Positions 1 to 9,720 of a stretch of 64,000 bases of DNA are shown here, piece after piece (position 1 is the stretch's first letter; every line of letters begins with the position of its first letter). Where the stretch lies: assembly GCA_030849965.1 (NCBI GenBank), contig JAVDKL010000001.1:2772554-2836553 (forward strand). Direction: 5' to 3'. The stretch comes from Schauerella fraxinea. GTDB lineage: Bacteria > Pseudomonadota > Gammaproteobacteria > Burkholderiales > Burkholderiaceae_B. Under the pieces are notes generated by a model. It saw only the letters and a list, made by a program, of their open reading frames with translations, had not been told where the DNA came from and searched no databases. A program made the position numbers and the translations under genes.

Positions 1-1700
1 ACCCCACTCGTCACGATACCCTCGGTCACCATACGCGATTCGACACTATTGACGATCGCGAACGCGGGAGCGTACTGATGAACGATGGCGCGCCCAAAGG
101 CGCGTGAGTCCAACTCGTTGTGATACACATGCGGCACAGGCCCGACCAACGCATCCGAGTTCTCTTTGAAGTCGTTCCAAAGCACGCCTTCCTTGAGCGA
201 AATCAGCACGACTCGATACTTGGCGCGCAGATTCAGCGCGATGTTCCAACCCAGAATAGGCGCGCCGGATCGCGATGCTTCGTGCACCACCACCACTGCC
301 ACTGGCTTGCTCGGATCGCCAGTGAGCGTTGGAAACTCGTACTCGCTCGCCAATGGCAAAGCACGCCGCCCTTCATGAATACCGTATCGCACGTAGTGCG
401 CCAGAAATCCGTCAGGCAGCACTTGCAGATCCGGATATCGCTCGAGGTAGTAAGCAGGATCGAAGCGCAAGGAAGGCAACAATCCCTTAACTTCACCGTC
501 CAGCAGATAGTGATAAACCGGATCGATTTCGCTCGGATTGATGCCGGCAGCCTTGACGTAAAACTCCTCGTCAAAATACGTCGACCCTCTGATCGCTTCG
601 GCCATCACCAAATAGTGGGCAAAGTAATCCAACAAACTCGGGCCATCACCCTCGCCAAGTTTGTCGTTAAGCCCAAGATAACGGCACGCCGACTCAAAAA
701 TCTCCAGCTGACGATCGACGACTTTGGGCGCGACACCCGGGATCTCGACTGCGGCTTCCGAGGGACGCCCACGAACCACGTTCCGAACCAACTGCTTGCC
801 GCGACGAGGGATACTTCGAACGGACGACGGCACCCGATCCAGATACGGCACCAATTTTGTGCCTAGCCACCACTCCCTCGATCGGTAAACACCATCGAGT
901 GTCGACAACGTAGACGCCAACTCTTGGCGCAGCGCCTGCTCGGCACCGCTCGACAGGCCGGCCTCCACTACGGGCAAGGCAACAGGCGTCTCTAGGCTCG
1001 CCGCATCCTGGTCGACCGTGCGGGCTTTATTCGCACCTGGGGCGACAAAGTCGGCGAAACGCTCGAATAACGCATCGAACGTCTCGGCATCTTTAATTGG
1101 ATCGCCAGCGCCAGATGCGAGATGCATCAGCGCGTCATGGATATCCTCACATAGCGCTTCCAACGGCGTGGAATCGACGAAATCCGTCGCATCGGACGCA
1201 AATGACTCACCCCGTTTCACGCAATTGACGAGTTCTGGTTTTAGTGTCGCAAGCTCGTCGGCGGATATACCGTCGACGCCTGAGAAAGCTCTGCTCAATT
1301 CGCTCACCGGGTCGCGCAGCAACGCTGCGTGCTCGATGACGATACGATCCAGACTTCGTGTCGCACGCTCCGCGAACAAAACGATGTGCGCCCAGGAAGC
1401 AAGTGTGCGTTCGCGCGGCTGGCCGAATCGTAGCCAGCACGAGGTGGCAACGTCTTGCGGCGCGCGCGCCACGAAGACAAACCGTTCATCTGGCGCGCTC
1501 GTTGGCGACTCCGGCGGTGCGCCCAGGGGATCTTGAGCGCCCGACCCCGCCTGGCGAGAGGCCGCCCCGGTCAACCCGAGCATTTCCGCCAACAACGTTA
1601 CCGCTGAGGCGGGGATATCGATGAGCGAAAATCGACCCACCTGAACGCTCGACACGCCCGCGTTCTGAAGCACCTGAGTCGACTGTCGCGCCACGTTCAT
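1..1700 (-). CDS. Multidomain surface-polysaccharide glycosyltransferase, partial at left edge
   Basis: A frame of 566 codons runs off the left edge with no stop. The ATG at 1700 is preceded by a good ribosome site (AAGGATAG). Three parts are visible. Residues about 70-140 look sulfotransferase-like (RFVFVARAPQDVATSCW, later IVIEHAALLRDPVSEL). Residues about 380-445 hold the YFDEEFY / FDPAYYLERYPDL / HYVRYGIHEGR segment that often links domains of glycosyltransferases in polysaccharide loci. From about residue 455 a GT4-like N-terminal lobe starts (VVHEASRSGAPILGWNIAL). The rest of the GT4 domain lies outside the window. It follows the acyltransferase gene after 263 bases, so it may have its own promoter. 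The glycosyltransferase role is well supported by context; the sulfotransferase-like reading is tentative, because I see no complete PAPS-binding loop. Confidence 0.72.
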   Translation of the reverse strand, partial: MNVARQSTQVLQNAGVSSVQVGRFSLIDIPASAVTLLAEMLGLTGAASRQAGSGAQDPLGAPPESPTSAPDERFVFVARAPQDVATSCWLRFGQPRERTLASWAHIVLFAERATRSLDRIVIEHAALLRDPVSELSRAFSGVDGISADELATLKPELVNCVKRGESFASDATDFVDSTPLEALCEDIHDALMHLASGAGDPIKDAETFDALFERFADFVAPGANKARTVDQDAASLETPVALPVVEAGLSSGAEQALRQELASTLSTLDGVYRSREWWLGTKLVPYLDRVPSSVRSIPRRGKQLVRNVVRGRPSEAAVEIPGVAPKVVDRQLEIFESACRYLGLNDKLGEGDGPSLLDYFAHYLVMAEAIRGSTYFDEEFYVKAAGINPSEIDPVYHYLLDGEVKGLLPSLRFDPAYYLERYPDLQVLPDGFLAHYVRYGIHEGRRALPLASEYEFPTLTGDPSKPVAVVVVHEASRSGAPILGWNIALNLRAKYRVVLISLKEGVLWNDFKENSDALVGPVPHVYHNELDSRAFGRAIVHQYAPAFAIVNSVESRMVTEGIVTSG

Positions 1701-1963
1701 CTGATCCTATCCTTCAAAAATTCCGGACCAATTGTAATCCTCACTTGGGTGGCAAACACCCCCGTGGCTAGCCGACAACAATTGAGCAGCGATGGCTTGA
1801 CGAGTCCGGACGAACGCAGTCGACAGACTGATCAATTGATATGCAGATACCGAGACGAACGCAGCCGCCTACGCGCGACAAGCGGGCGTGGGCGCCAAGC
1901 GTTGGATGCTGGACGGGCCCTGAAGACAGGGGCCGAACGCTATGAGGATCGCCTGATCAACCG

Positions 1964-3103
1964 TTAAACAGGTGCAGTCGGCGATGACCGACGCGGTGCA
2001 AGCCAACCTCGGATCTTCTGACGCATCGGCGTTTCTACGAAACGCCAAAGCAGCAATGAGGCCAGGATGGATGCGACCCAATAGACGACGAAGACCACGT
2101 TATTGGGGATTGCAGTCAGGCTGGGGATATTCATGAAATACCAGCCAATGAATATCTGATGCACCAGATACAACGCAAAACTCGCCTCGCCAAGGATCAC
2201 CAGGGGACGCCAAAACAGCAGTCTGGAGATGTAGCCATTACCGAACGCCATGATGAAGATCACAACCATGAAGGCCGGTGCGCCGCCAGCATGCCCCAAA
2301 TACTCGGAGACCGGCTCGCTGTGCGTCAGGGTTGACCCTACAAAACCGGTGGCAACCCTGGAAAAATGCACCATCACCGGCACAAGTGCCAATGCCCCAA
2401 TTTCCAGAAGGGTCCAGATCACCGGTTTGAGCTTCAACACATGTGCATACTTGCTGTAGGCCAAAGCGGTGAGCATGCCGAGAAAGAACTCGCTGATGCG
2501 CACAAACGGCGATATGTAGGACATCCCCGTACTCGACACCTGGAACGGGGCGTTATGGCTGTAGGACGGCACCTGCAGCGCCGTCGCGACAAACAGCACG
2601 GCTGCGCCAAGAGCAACCACCAAGAGAAACTTCCAGTGCCAGGAGCGAGCGAGATTCTTGCTCAAAAATGGAAAGCACAAATAAAAGAAAGCCTCGGCAG
2701 AGATACTCCACGAGACTGAGTTGTATGAAAAAAAGTAACCCGCCATTGGTATCCAGGCGTGCACCAGTGTGAGGTTGGCCAGTGTGGTGTCAAAACTGTC
2801 CGGGCTCAAACGGGCACGCTCAGGAATGAGCGCAAGGCAGAGGAAAAACGTCACCAGGTGAAGCGGCCAGATACGCGCAAATCTTGCGACGTAAAAACTG
2901 CGGGCGCTGGTTTTCTTGCTCGATTCGGGATGCGAATAGGTCAGGATGAAGCCTGAAAGCACAAAGAAAAAGCTCACGCCATAATCCAGCGGTATGGGCG
3001 AATTAATCCAGGCCGTTGCCTCAAACGCTGCCTTGCTGTGATGAATCACAATGGCCAAGGCAGCGAAAAACCTCAGTGAGGTCAAGGCATCAAGTTTGCG
3101 CAC
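1964..3103 (-). CDS. Acyltransferase 3 family membrane protein (OafA/YrhL-like)
   Basis: Predicted inner-membrane O-acyltransferase, 379 residues and mostly hydrophobic, with about ten membrane segments. The N-terminus has the family signature (KLDALTSLRFFAALAIVIHH, with the conserved His, then DYGVSFFFVLSGFIL). Such proteins move acetyl or other acyl groups onto O-antigen or capsule sugars. I chose GTG at 3103, four bases after the stop of the ATP-binding gene, because the family normally begins just before this LDxLR segment; longer frames would only overlap wzt. The tight spacing places it in the same transcript as wzm-wzt, so the likely substrate is the exported polysaccharide. The exact acyl donor and acceptor cannot be read from sequence. 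Confidence 0.85.
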   Translation of the reverse strand: MRKLDALTSLRFFAALAIVIHHSKAAFEATAWINSPIPLDYGVSFFFVLSGFILTYSHPESSKKTSARSFYVARFARIWPLHLVTFFLCLALIPERARLSPDSFDTTLANLTLVHAWIPMAGYFFSYNSVSWSISAEAFFYLCFPFLSKNLARSWHWKFLLVVALGAAVLFVATALQVPSYSHNAPFQVSSTGMSYISPFVRISEFFLGMLTALAYSKYAHVLKLKPVIWTLLEIGALALVPVMVHFSRVATGFVGSTLTHSEPVSEYLGHAGGAPAFMVVIFIMAFGNGYISRLLFWRPLVILGEASFALYLVHQIFIGWYFMNIPSLTAIPNNVVFVVYWVASILASLLLWRFVETPMRQKIRGWLAPRRSSPTAPV

Positions 3104-3107
3104 GTTG

Positions 3108-3863
3108 TCACGCCCCGAAGTAAGCGTCGGCGACCGTTTTGGCGTCGGCGTCCATTTTGATGCGGCCATGATCCAACCAGATCGCCCGCGTGCATACGCG
3201 CAACAACATATCCTTGGAGTGCGTGGCAATAATCAAGATATCGGTTGCATCCACCAGACTGGTCAGCCGCTCTTCCGCCTTGTGCTTGAACCCTTCATCG
3301 CCAACCGACAGCCATTCGTCCATCAACAAAATCTCGGGACGAATGATCGTCGACACGGCAAAGGCCAATCGCAAGTGCATACCCGACGAGTACGTTCGCA
3401 ACGGCATGTCGACGAAGTCGCCAAGCTCGGAGAAATCAATGATCTCGTCCATCTTTTCCTCGATCGTCGCTTTCGACAATCCGAGTAGCGCGCCGCGCAG
3501 ATAAACGTTATCGCGTCCGGTGGCTTCGTGATCGATGCCTAACGAAATATCGATCAGCGAACCGATCGTGCCCTCGACCTTGGCCACGCCGGTGGAAGGA
3601 AAGTAAACGCCGCTCAGCAGGCGCAAGAGCGAGCTTTTGCCGGCGCCATTGTGACCGAGAAGCGCCACGCGCTCACCCTTCACGATGTCGAAGGTCAACC
3701 CTTCCAACGAGCGGACGACCACGCGCCCTTTGTCGTCGGCGCTCAACTGTCCGCCGGTCGCGACCTGAAACAGCCGTTTCTTGAGCGAGCGTGCGCTCGA
3801 GTTGTAAACGGGAAAATCAACGGTGACTGCGTCAAAACTAATGGAAGCCATTTTCGAACCCAT
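3108..3863 (-). CDS. wzt: Polysaccharide ABC exporter, ATP-binding protein
   Basis: Nucleotide-binding subunit of the O-antigen/capsule exporter, about 251 residues. Walker A (LLGHNGAGKSSLLRLLSG), the signature region (RTYSSGMHLRLAFAVS) and Walker B (EILLMDEWLSVGD) are all present, with the conserved HS switch region (IIATHSKDM) near the end. The N-terminal VTVDFPVYNSSARSLKK segment is typical of Wzt/KpsT proteins. It stops right after the ATPase fold, so the C-terminal carbohydrate-binding domain found in many Wzt proteins is missing. Start taken at ATG 3863, 19 bases after wzm; ATG 3851 is also possible. Confidence 0.92.
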   Translation of the reverse strand: MGSKMASISFDAVTVDFPVYNSSARSLKKRLFQVATGGQLSADDKGRVVVRSLEGLTFDIVKGERVALLGHNGAGKSSLLRLLSGVYFPSTGVAKVEGTIGSLIDISLGIDHEATGRDNVYLRGALLGLSKATIEEKMDEIIDFSELGDFVDMPLRTYSSGMHLRLAFAVSTIIRPEILLMDEWLSVGDEGFKHKAEERLTSLVDATDILIIATHSKDMLLRVCTRAIWLDHGRIKMDADAKTVADAYFGA

Positions 3864-3882
3864 ATCAATGCCGTGTGAACGA

Positions 3883-4680
3883 TTACAGCCAGTACGCAAT
3901 GCGACGGCGGTAGCGGCCATAGACCGAAAGCGTGAGAAGCCAGCCCACCACGGCGATCCCGATCGTCACCATCCAGTTCAGCTGGGTTGCATTGGCACCC
4001 ATCAACGGTGCGCGCACGATCTCGATAAGGTGATAGAACGGGTTGAGACCGACGATAAGCGCGCCCGACTTATTGGGAATCATCGAGGGCAACCACATGA
4101 TGGGCGTGAGATAAAACACGACCTGCATCACACTTGCCACGATCTGCGGGATATCGCGATAGCGCGCGCAAATCGTCGAAAGCAGCAACGCCACCCACAG
4201 CATATTGATCAACAGCAGCACAAAGCCCGGGATGCTCATCAACGCAATCCAGCCGATGGGCTTTTGAACGATGATCAACACGAGCGGGAAAATGATGAGG
4301 TTGTGCGCGAGGATGATGATATTGCGCCACACCAGGCGGTACACGTGCACCGGCAAGGGAATTGGCAGTTGCTTAATGATGGCGTCGGATGAAATGAAGC
4401 CGGCACATCCTTCGGAAATGGTGTTCAACATGAACATCCACAAGATCAGTCCCACCGACAGATACGGGAAAAATTCGTGAATCGGCGAATTGAAGATCTG
4501 GCCGAATACGATACCGATGGAGGCGATCATCACGCCCATGCTGAGCGTCAGCCAAAAAGGCCCTAGCGCCGAACGGCGATAACGCTGCCGAACATCTTGC
4601 CAACCGAGCGCGCCGACCAGCGGCATTCTGCTTGTTGACGCGACGAGGTCCTGCACGCCGCCCGAGATGAAGCTAAACAT
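3883..4680 (-). CDS. wzm: Polysaccharide ABC exporter, permease
   Basis: ABC-2 type membrane subunit, 265 residues with about six membrane segments, that pairs with the following ATPase to move lipid-linked polysaccharide across the inner membrane. The N-terminal amphipathic part (GWQDVRQRYRRSALGPFWLTL) is the hallmark of Wzm/KpsM/TagG permeases, and the C-terminal NPFYHLIEIVRAPLMG segment is also typical. It lies 101 bases downstream of the large glycosyltransferase and 19 bases upstream of wzt. No wzx flippase or wzy polymerase is seen, which fits an ABC-dependent pathway. Confidence 0.92.
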   Translation of the reverse strand: MFSFISGGVQDLVASTSRMPLVGALGWQDVRQRYRRSALGPFWLTLSMGVMIASIGIVFGQIFNSPIHEFFPYLSVGLILWMFMLNTISEGCAGFISSDAIIKQLPIPLPVHVYRLVWRNIIILAHNLIIFPLVLIIVQKPIGWIALMSIPGFVLLLINMLWVALLLSTICARYRDIPQIVASVMQVVFYLTPIMWLPSMIPNKSGALIVGLNPFYHLIEIVRAPLMGANATQLNWMVTIGIAVVGWLLTLSVYGRYRRRIAYWL

Positions 4681-4781
4681 AAAGATTTAATCCTGTAATG
4701 GCCCCGCCACATCGTCGATTATGTTCAACGTGGGCTGGCCATTTGTTAGGTAAGAGCTGAAAGTCAAAATAGAGCGCCGAG

Positions 4782-7397
4782 TTACGCGAATGCGTTGACC
4801 CGCGGCGCCTCCGAAATGGCAAAGCAGTGCGTGGAGCCCTGCAATGACAGGTTCGGGTTGTAGGCCGGGTCCTGCTGCAGGAGATCGCCCCATCGGTTCA
4901 ACATGAAATGCACTTCACGCTCGAAGCGTTCCCGCTTCGCCGGCGTCAGGTCCGAACCGCGCGTTGCGGACTCGTGGTGATACAACTCGGCATAGGGGGT
5001 CCAGACGTTTCGGTAGCCGGCCTCGCGGACGCGGATGCAGAAATCGACGTCGTTGAATGCCACGGCCAACTTCTCGTCGAGCCCGCCAACCTCGTCATAT
5101 ACCGATTTCTTGATCAACAAACATGCCGCCGTCACTGCCGATACGTCTTGTGCGAGCACACCACGCGAGAAGTATCCCGTTTCATGCGGCCTGAGCATAT
5201 GGTGCATATGGCCTGCAACACCCCCGATGCCCAGAATAACGCCACCATGTTGAAGCCGGTCATCCGGATACCAAAGTCGCGCGCCGACGGCACCCACGCC
5301 CGGCTGAGCCGCAATGCTGAGCATCTCGCGCAGCCAATCGGCGTGAATCATCTCGATGTCGTTGTTCATCAGGCAGATGTACTCGCCGTGCGCGACTGCG
5401 GCCGCGCCGTTGTTGAGCGCCGAGTAATTGAATGGCGAGTCGTCGCGAATGACGCGAACATTCGAAAACTGCGAGAGGCTGTCCAGATACTTGGCGGTTG
5501 CGGGTTCGACGCTGCCGTTGTCCACGATCAGAATTTCGAAATGTGGATAGTCCGTCGACGCAAAGATGCTCTCCACGCACTGGCTGAGCAAACTTACGCC
5601 ATCGCGCGTGGGAATGATGATGGAAACCAGCGGCGCGTCGGTTGGCAATGCATAGCGCATGCGCAGATAGCCCACGTTGGTCTCGGGCGTGACCACCTCG
5701 CCGTCGATGCCGCGCCGCGCCAGATGTTCACCCACGGCCAGTGCCGCCGCACGCATCGTATAGGGCTTGGCTTCCCCGCTCGAGGCCGTGCTGTTCTCAG
5801 TCATCCGCCAGTGATAAAGCACATGCGGAATGTGGACGATATTCTTGTCGCCCGCCATATCGGCGCAGCGCAATACCAGATCGTGATCCTGGCTGCCCTC
5901 GAAGCCCACGCGGAATCCGCCCACGTCGCGCACCAAGGCCGCTTCATACACGCCAAGGTGCGAAAAGAAATTCTGGGCGCGGATGAGCTCGATATTCCAG
6001 TCTGGTTTGAAATAAGGAGTGGTGCGTTCGCCGGCGGGATTGAGCTTGTCCTCGTCGCTATAGAACATGCGTGCGTGGGGATTGGCGTTGATCGCCCGCG
6101 CCACCATGAGCAACGCGTGCTCGGTCAGCACATCATCCTGATCCAACAACGCGACAAACTCACCTGTGGCCACCTCCAGCGCCGAATTGGTCGCCTGCGA
6201 GATATGGCCGTTTTGCGGACGGTATACGACTTTGATCCGGCTTTCCGTTGCTGCCAGCGCGGCAAGCGTCTGGCGCACCGTGCCGTCCGTCGAGGCATCG
6301 TCGGCGAGGCACAGTTCCCAATGCGGGTAGATCTGGCGCTGCACGGACGCAACCATCTCGCGCAACAAGGCGGCAGGAACGTTGTACACCGGCACCAGAA
6401 TCGAGATCAGTGGCTTTTTGACCATCGTGTCGAGTTCCGTGCGCATGCGCGCTCGGGCCTCATCGTCGATACGGTCGAAACGGTCGATCCAATCGGCGTA
6501 CGTAATCTCGACTTCGGGCGCCGAACTTCCGCGCCCAGCGGCACGACGCACGCGCGTCAGCACACCGGTCAACCCTTCCGCGCGAACGATACGAACGGCC
6601 GCCTGAACCGTCGGAATCATGCCGCCGCGATCATTCATCGCACGACGGATACGCCGGCCAACGCCCAATCCGAAACGCACGGTATTGACGCTCATGCGCA
6701 AGGGATAAGTCAGCCGCCAAGACGTTGACGCTCTCAGTTGCGCCACTTCGGCGTGCGCGTGCTTGAGTTCCAGCTTCAAGGCGTCCATGACGGCGGCGGT
6801 GGCCTTGTCCGCACCCTGAGGACGTTGCGAACGTGAAAACACGTCGGCCCAAGGCTGCATCAGCGCCTCATGCCGCTGCCGCCCCACCACCAGCGCTGGC
6901 GTTACCGCTCCAGCCACCACATCGTTGCGGCGCGACGGCGCGCGCAGACCAGCAGGTCCGCGCAAATCCAAAGGATCGACTTCTGCGAAGGTATCCTTCA
7001 ACGCAGCAAGGATCGTCTCGCGACTCGTTTGCGTACTGCGCGTGTCGGCGACCAGACAGGCATCGGCGTTCGCGCTGGCCGCAATCAGGCCTTCGGCCGA
7101 CTGCCTTGCACGGTCGCTATCGACCCAGAGCACGACGGCGTGAAAGTGCTGTTGCTCGAGCAGCGCCACGAGCGTCTCGGGGCGATCGCTGTACGCCGCA
7201 TGCTCGGACCATACCGTGCACTGCGTCATGCTGCGCAACATGGACAACGCAGCAGCGGAAGGCGTGCCAATGACCAAGACCGATTTGGTCTTGAAGGCCT
7301 TGACGACCAACCAGACGACATCGAGCTCAAAGGCACCAGAAAGATTCTCCGTTGCCTTCACAAAGGGGCGGTCGTCGACCAGAATAGGCTCACTCAT
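4782..7397 (-). CDS. Tandem GT2 glycosyltransferase (two catalytic domains)
   Basis: An 871-residue cytoplasmic protein. Residues 1-200 are a degenerate Rossmann-like region (SVLVIGTPSAAALSMLRSM) of unknown role, followed by an ASTSWRLTYPLR linker common in such proteins. A first GT2 domain starts at about residue 330 (ISILVPVYNVPAALLREM, then LADDASTDGT and LLDQDD). A second starts at about 585 (VSIIIPTRDGVSLLSQCVES, then IVDNGSV and MNNDIE). Both keep the acidic nucleotide-sugar/metal motifs. Its position between the rhamnose genes and the exporter suggests that it assembles the rhamnose-containing repeat, perhaps making two different linkages. ATG at 7397 follows the rfbC stop by three bases. 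Confidence 0.88.
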   Translation of the reverse strand: MSEPILVDDRPFVKATENLSGAFELDVVWLVVKAFKTKSVLVIGTPSAAALSMLRSMTQCTVWSEHAAYSDRPETLVALLEQQHFHAVVLWVDSDRARQSAEGLIAASANADACLVADTRSTQTSRETILAALKDTFAEVDPLDLRGPAGLRAPSRRNDVVAGAVTPALVVGRQRHEALMQPWADVFSRSQRPQGADKATAAVMDALKLELKHAHAEVAQLRASTSWRLTYPLRMSVNTVRFGLGVGRRIRRAMNDRGGMIPTVQAAVRIVRAEGLTGVLTRVRRAAGRGSSAPEVEITYADWIDRFDRIDDEARARMRTELDTMVKKPLISILVPVYNVPAALLREMVASVQRQIYPHWELCLADDASTDGTVRQTLAALAATESRIKVVYRPQNGHISQATNSALEVATGEFVALLDQDDVLTEHALLMVARAINANPHARMFYSDEDKLNPAGERTTPYFKPDWNIELIRAQNFFSHLGVYEAALVRDVGGFRVGFEGSQDHDLVLRCADMAGDKNIVHIPHVLYHWRMTENSTASSGEAKPYTMRAAALAVGEHLARRGIDGEVVTPETNVGYLRMRYALPTDAPLVSIIIPTRDGVSLLSQCVESIFASTDYPHFEILIVDNGSVEPATAKYLDSLSQFSNVRVIRDDSPFNYSALNNGAAAVAHGEYICLMNNDIEMIHADWLREMLSIAAQPGVGAVGARLWYPDDRLQHGGVILGIGGVAGHMHHMLRPHETGYFSRGVLAQDVSAVTAACLLIKKSVYDEVGGLDEKLAVAFNDVDFCIRVREAGYRNVWTPYAELYHHESATRGSDLTPAKRERFEREVHFMLNRWGDLLQQDPAYNPNLSLQGSTHCFAISEAPRVNAFA

Positions 7398-7400
7398 CGC

Positions 7401-7946
7401 TCAGGCAAAAACCTCGGCATCCTGCAATCGCTTGCCCGCTTTATCCTTCGCGGAAAGAATCGGCTCAATGCCTTCAGGCCAGGTAATCCCGACTTCCGGG
7501 TCGTCCCAGGAAATACAGCGCTCCGAAGCAGGCGCATAGTAATCAGTCGTCTTGTAGAGCACGTCGGCCGAGTCGCTCAGCACCACGAAGCCGTGCGCAA
7601 AGCCCGGCGGCACCCAGAACTGACGGTTGTTGTCGGCCGTCAATTCTGCACCCACCCACTTGCCAAACGTCGGCGACGATTTGCGGATATCCACGGCCAC
7701 GTCGAAAATCGTGCCGCGCACCACGCGCAACAACTTGCCTTGCGCTTGCTGCAGCTGATAATGCAAACCACGCAGGACGCCTTTCGCCGAACGCGAGTGG
7801 TTGTCCTGAACAAAAGGCGTCGTCACCCCTGTCGCTTCCGCAAATGCCGCAGCGTTGAAGCTTTCCATGAAGAAACCACGCTCATCGCCGAACACTTTCG
7901 GTTCGATGATCATGACATCAGGGATGTCCGTCTTAATCACATTCAT
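7401..7946 (-). CDS. rfbC: dTDP-4-dehydrorhamnose 3,5-epimerase
   Basis: Third enzyme of dTDP-L-rhamnose synthesis: it epimerises dTDP-4-keto-6-deoxyglucose at C3 and C5. At 181 residues it is of normal length. Family motifs are intact: [17 protein letters not shown] near the start, [20 protein letters not shown] with the catalytic His, [18 protein letters not shown], and [14 protein letters not shown]. The ATG overlaps the rfbA stop by four bases (ATGA), showing translational coupling. It is part of the rfbB-rfbD-rfbA-rfbC run. Confidence 0.97.
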   Translation of the reverse strand: MNVIKTDIPDVMIIEPKVFGDERGFFMESFNAAAFAEATGVTTPFVQDNHSRSAKGVLRGLHYQLQQAQGKLLRVVRGTIFDVAVDIRKSSPTFGKWVGAELTADNNRQFWVPPGFAHGFVVLSDSADVLYKTTDYYAPASERCISWDDPEVGITWPEGIEPILSAKDKAGKRLQDAEVFA

Positions 7947-8824
7947 ACAGTGTCCTCACGAGCGATCTTCAAAAGATACTGCCCATACCCGTTCTTCAGC
8001 ATCGGTTGCGCGAGCTGCTCGAGCTGCTCCGACGTGATGAACTTGTTGCGCCATGCGATCTCTTCAGGACACGCGATTTTCAGCCCCTGGCGATGCTCCA
8101 GCGTGGCAATGAACTGACCGGCCTCGAGCAAACTGTCGTGGGTGCCCGTATCGAGCCAGGCATAACCGCGCTTCATGATCTGCACGCTCAGCTTGTCCAT
8201 ATCGAGATAAGCCTGGTTCACCGCCGTGATTTCGAGCTCGCCACGGGAACTGGGCTTTACGTTCTTGGCGATATCTACAACTTGTGAGTCGTAGAAATAC
8301 AGGCCGGTCACCGCAAAACTGCTCTTCGGCTTGGCGGGTTTTTCCTCGATGCTTTGGGCCTTGCCATTTGCGTCGAACGCCACCACGCCGTAGCGCTCCG
8401 GATCGTTGACGTGATAGGCGAAGACGGTGGCGCCATCGGTCACGCTATCGGCATCGCTGAGCAATTCGGCGATGTCGTGACCGTGGAAAATATTGTCGCC
8501 CAGGACCAAAGCACTCGGCGCACCGGCCAAGAACTTCTCGCCGATGATGAACGCCTGAGCCAGACCATCCGGGCTCGGTTGCACGGCATATTCCAGCGAC
8601 ATGCCCCACTGCGAACCATCGCCCAGCAGTTGCTGAAAGCGGGGGGTATCCTGCGGCGTGCTGATGATCAGCACATCGCGAATACCCGCGAGCATCAGGG
8701 TGCTCAGCGGGTAGTAAATCATTGGCTTGTCGTACACCGGCAGGAGCTGTTTCGAGATCGACAGCGTAGCGGGATGCAAACGGGTGCCGGCGCCGCCGGC
8801 CAAGATGATGCCTTTACGTTTCAT
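7943..8824 (-). CDS. rfbA: Glucose-1-phosphate thymidylyltransferase
   Basis: First step of dTDP-rhamnose synthesis, joining dTTP and glucose-1-phosphate. The 293-residue product begins [18 protein letters not shown], the nucleotide-binding loop of the family, followed by [27 protein letters not shown] carries the metal-binding Asp. The ATG at 8824 is set by this conserved start and by a short Shine-Dalgarno (AGGAAGAGCC); longer frames only read into rfbD. It lies eight bases after the rfbD stop and overlaps rfbC by four. Confidence 0.97.
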   Translation of the reverse strand: MKRKGIILAGGAGTRLHPATLSISKQLLPVYDKPMIYYPLSTLMLAGIRDVLIISTPQDTPRFQQLLGDGSQWGMSLEYAVQPSPDGLAQAFIIGEKFLAGAPSALVLGDNIFHGHDIAELLSDADSVTDGATVFAYHVNDPERYGVVAFDANGKAQSIEEKPAKPKSSFAVTGLYFYDSQVVDIAKNVKPSSRGELEITAVNQAYLDMDKLSVQIMKRGYAWLDTGTHDSLLEAGQFIATLEHRQGLKIACPEEIAWRNKFITSEQLEQLAQPMLKNGYGQYLLKIAREDTV

Positions 8825-8832
8825 GGCTCTTC

Positions 8833-9720
8833 CTAAATAACGATTTCGTCGATCAGTCGCGCAACGTGTACCTTCCAATCGGGCAGGGACAGGGCGAAAG
8901 TTCGCTGGATTTTCTGTGTATCGAGCCGGCTGTTCGCCGGCCGTTTGGCGGGAACGGGATAGTCGGTCGTGGCGATGGGATGAACCTGTTCCGGCTTGGC
9001 CTTCAACGCCGCTCCCTTTGCCGCCGCCAGACCGATCACGTACTGCGCGTAGCCGTGCCAGGTGGTTTCGCCGCCTGCCACGAGATGGTAAATGCCCGAA
9101 TAGGCGTCGTCCGGCTGCATCTGCGTGCGGTAAATACACAATGCCGACGCATCCGCGATGAGCTCGGCGCTGGTCGGTGCACCCGTCTGGTCGCCCACCA
9201 CGCGCAATTCCTCGCGGTCAGCTGCGAGCCGCAGCATGGTCTTGGCGAAGTTGCCGCCGCGTGCGGCAAATACCCAACTGGTGCGAAAGATAAGGTGCTT
9301 ACAGCCCGACGCCGCAATCGCTGCTTCGCCCAATTGCTTGGTCGTCCCGTAGACGCTTTGCGGAGCAATGGGATCGCTTTCGACATACGGCGCGGCCTTG
9401 TCGCCAGCAAACACGTAGTCGGTCGAATAGTGCACAAACCAAGCGCCAAGCGTATGCGCTTCTGCGGCAATGGCAGCCACGGCACGATGATTGATCAGAT
9501 CGGCACGATCCGTGTCGCTCTCGGCCTTGTCCACGGCAGTGTAGGCCGCGGCGTTGACGATCACATCGGGTCGTTCGGCGCGAATCAGTGCGACAACGCT
9601 CGGAATATCTTCCAGATTGGCCCGATCGCGGCCATGCGCCACGAGTTCGCCCAGCGGCGCGAGCGCACGTTGCAGCTCCCAGCCCACCTGCCCATCCTTG
9701 CCCAGCAGAAGTATCTTCAT
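8833..9720 (-). CDS. rfbD: dTDP-4-dehydrorhamnose reductase
   Basis: Last step of dTDP-L-rhamnose synthesis (NADPH-dependent reduction of the 4-keto group). A 295-residue short-chain dehydrogenase with the N-terminal dinucleotide site [30 protein letters not shown], the catalytic YSTDYVFAG segment, and Tyr-x3-Lys in [14 protein letters not shown] at 9720 overlaps the rfbB stop by four bases. Length and motifs are normal. Confidence 0.97.
   Translation of the reverse strand: MKILLLGKDGQVGWELQRALAPLGELVAHGRDRANLEDIPSVVALIRAERPDVIVNAAAYTAVDKAESDTDRADLINHRAVAAIAAEAHTLGAWFVHYSTDYVFAGDKAAPYVESDPIAPQSVYGTTKQLGEAAIAASGCKHLIFRTSWVFAARGGNFAKTMLRLAADREELRVVGDQTGAPTSAELIADASALCIYRTQMQPDDAYSGIYHLVAGGETTWHGYAQYVIGLAAAKGAALKAKPEQVHPIATTDYPVPAKRPANSRLDTQKIQRTFALSLPDWKVHVARLIDEIVI

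Noticed and set aside
120-866. Plus-strand open frame of 248 codons
   Set aside because: It is antisense to the partial glycosyltransferase, whose frame is open across the whole region and has recognisable domains.
1749-1967. Plus-strand frame of 72 codons in the gap between the partial glycosyltransferase and the acyltransferase
   Set aside because: No ribosome site, highly Arg/Ser-rich composition typical of a random high-GC frame, no family match. The repeated GACGAACGCAG there looks accidental.
4908-6728. 606-codon frame antisense to the tandem GT2 glycosyltransferase
   Set aside because: Arg/His-rich composition and no motif; it mirrors the codon bias of the true gene.
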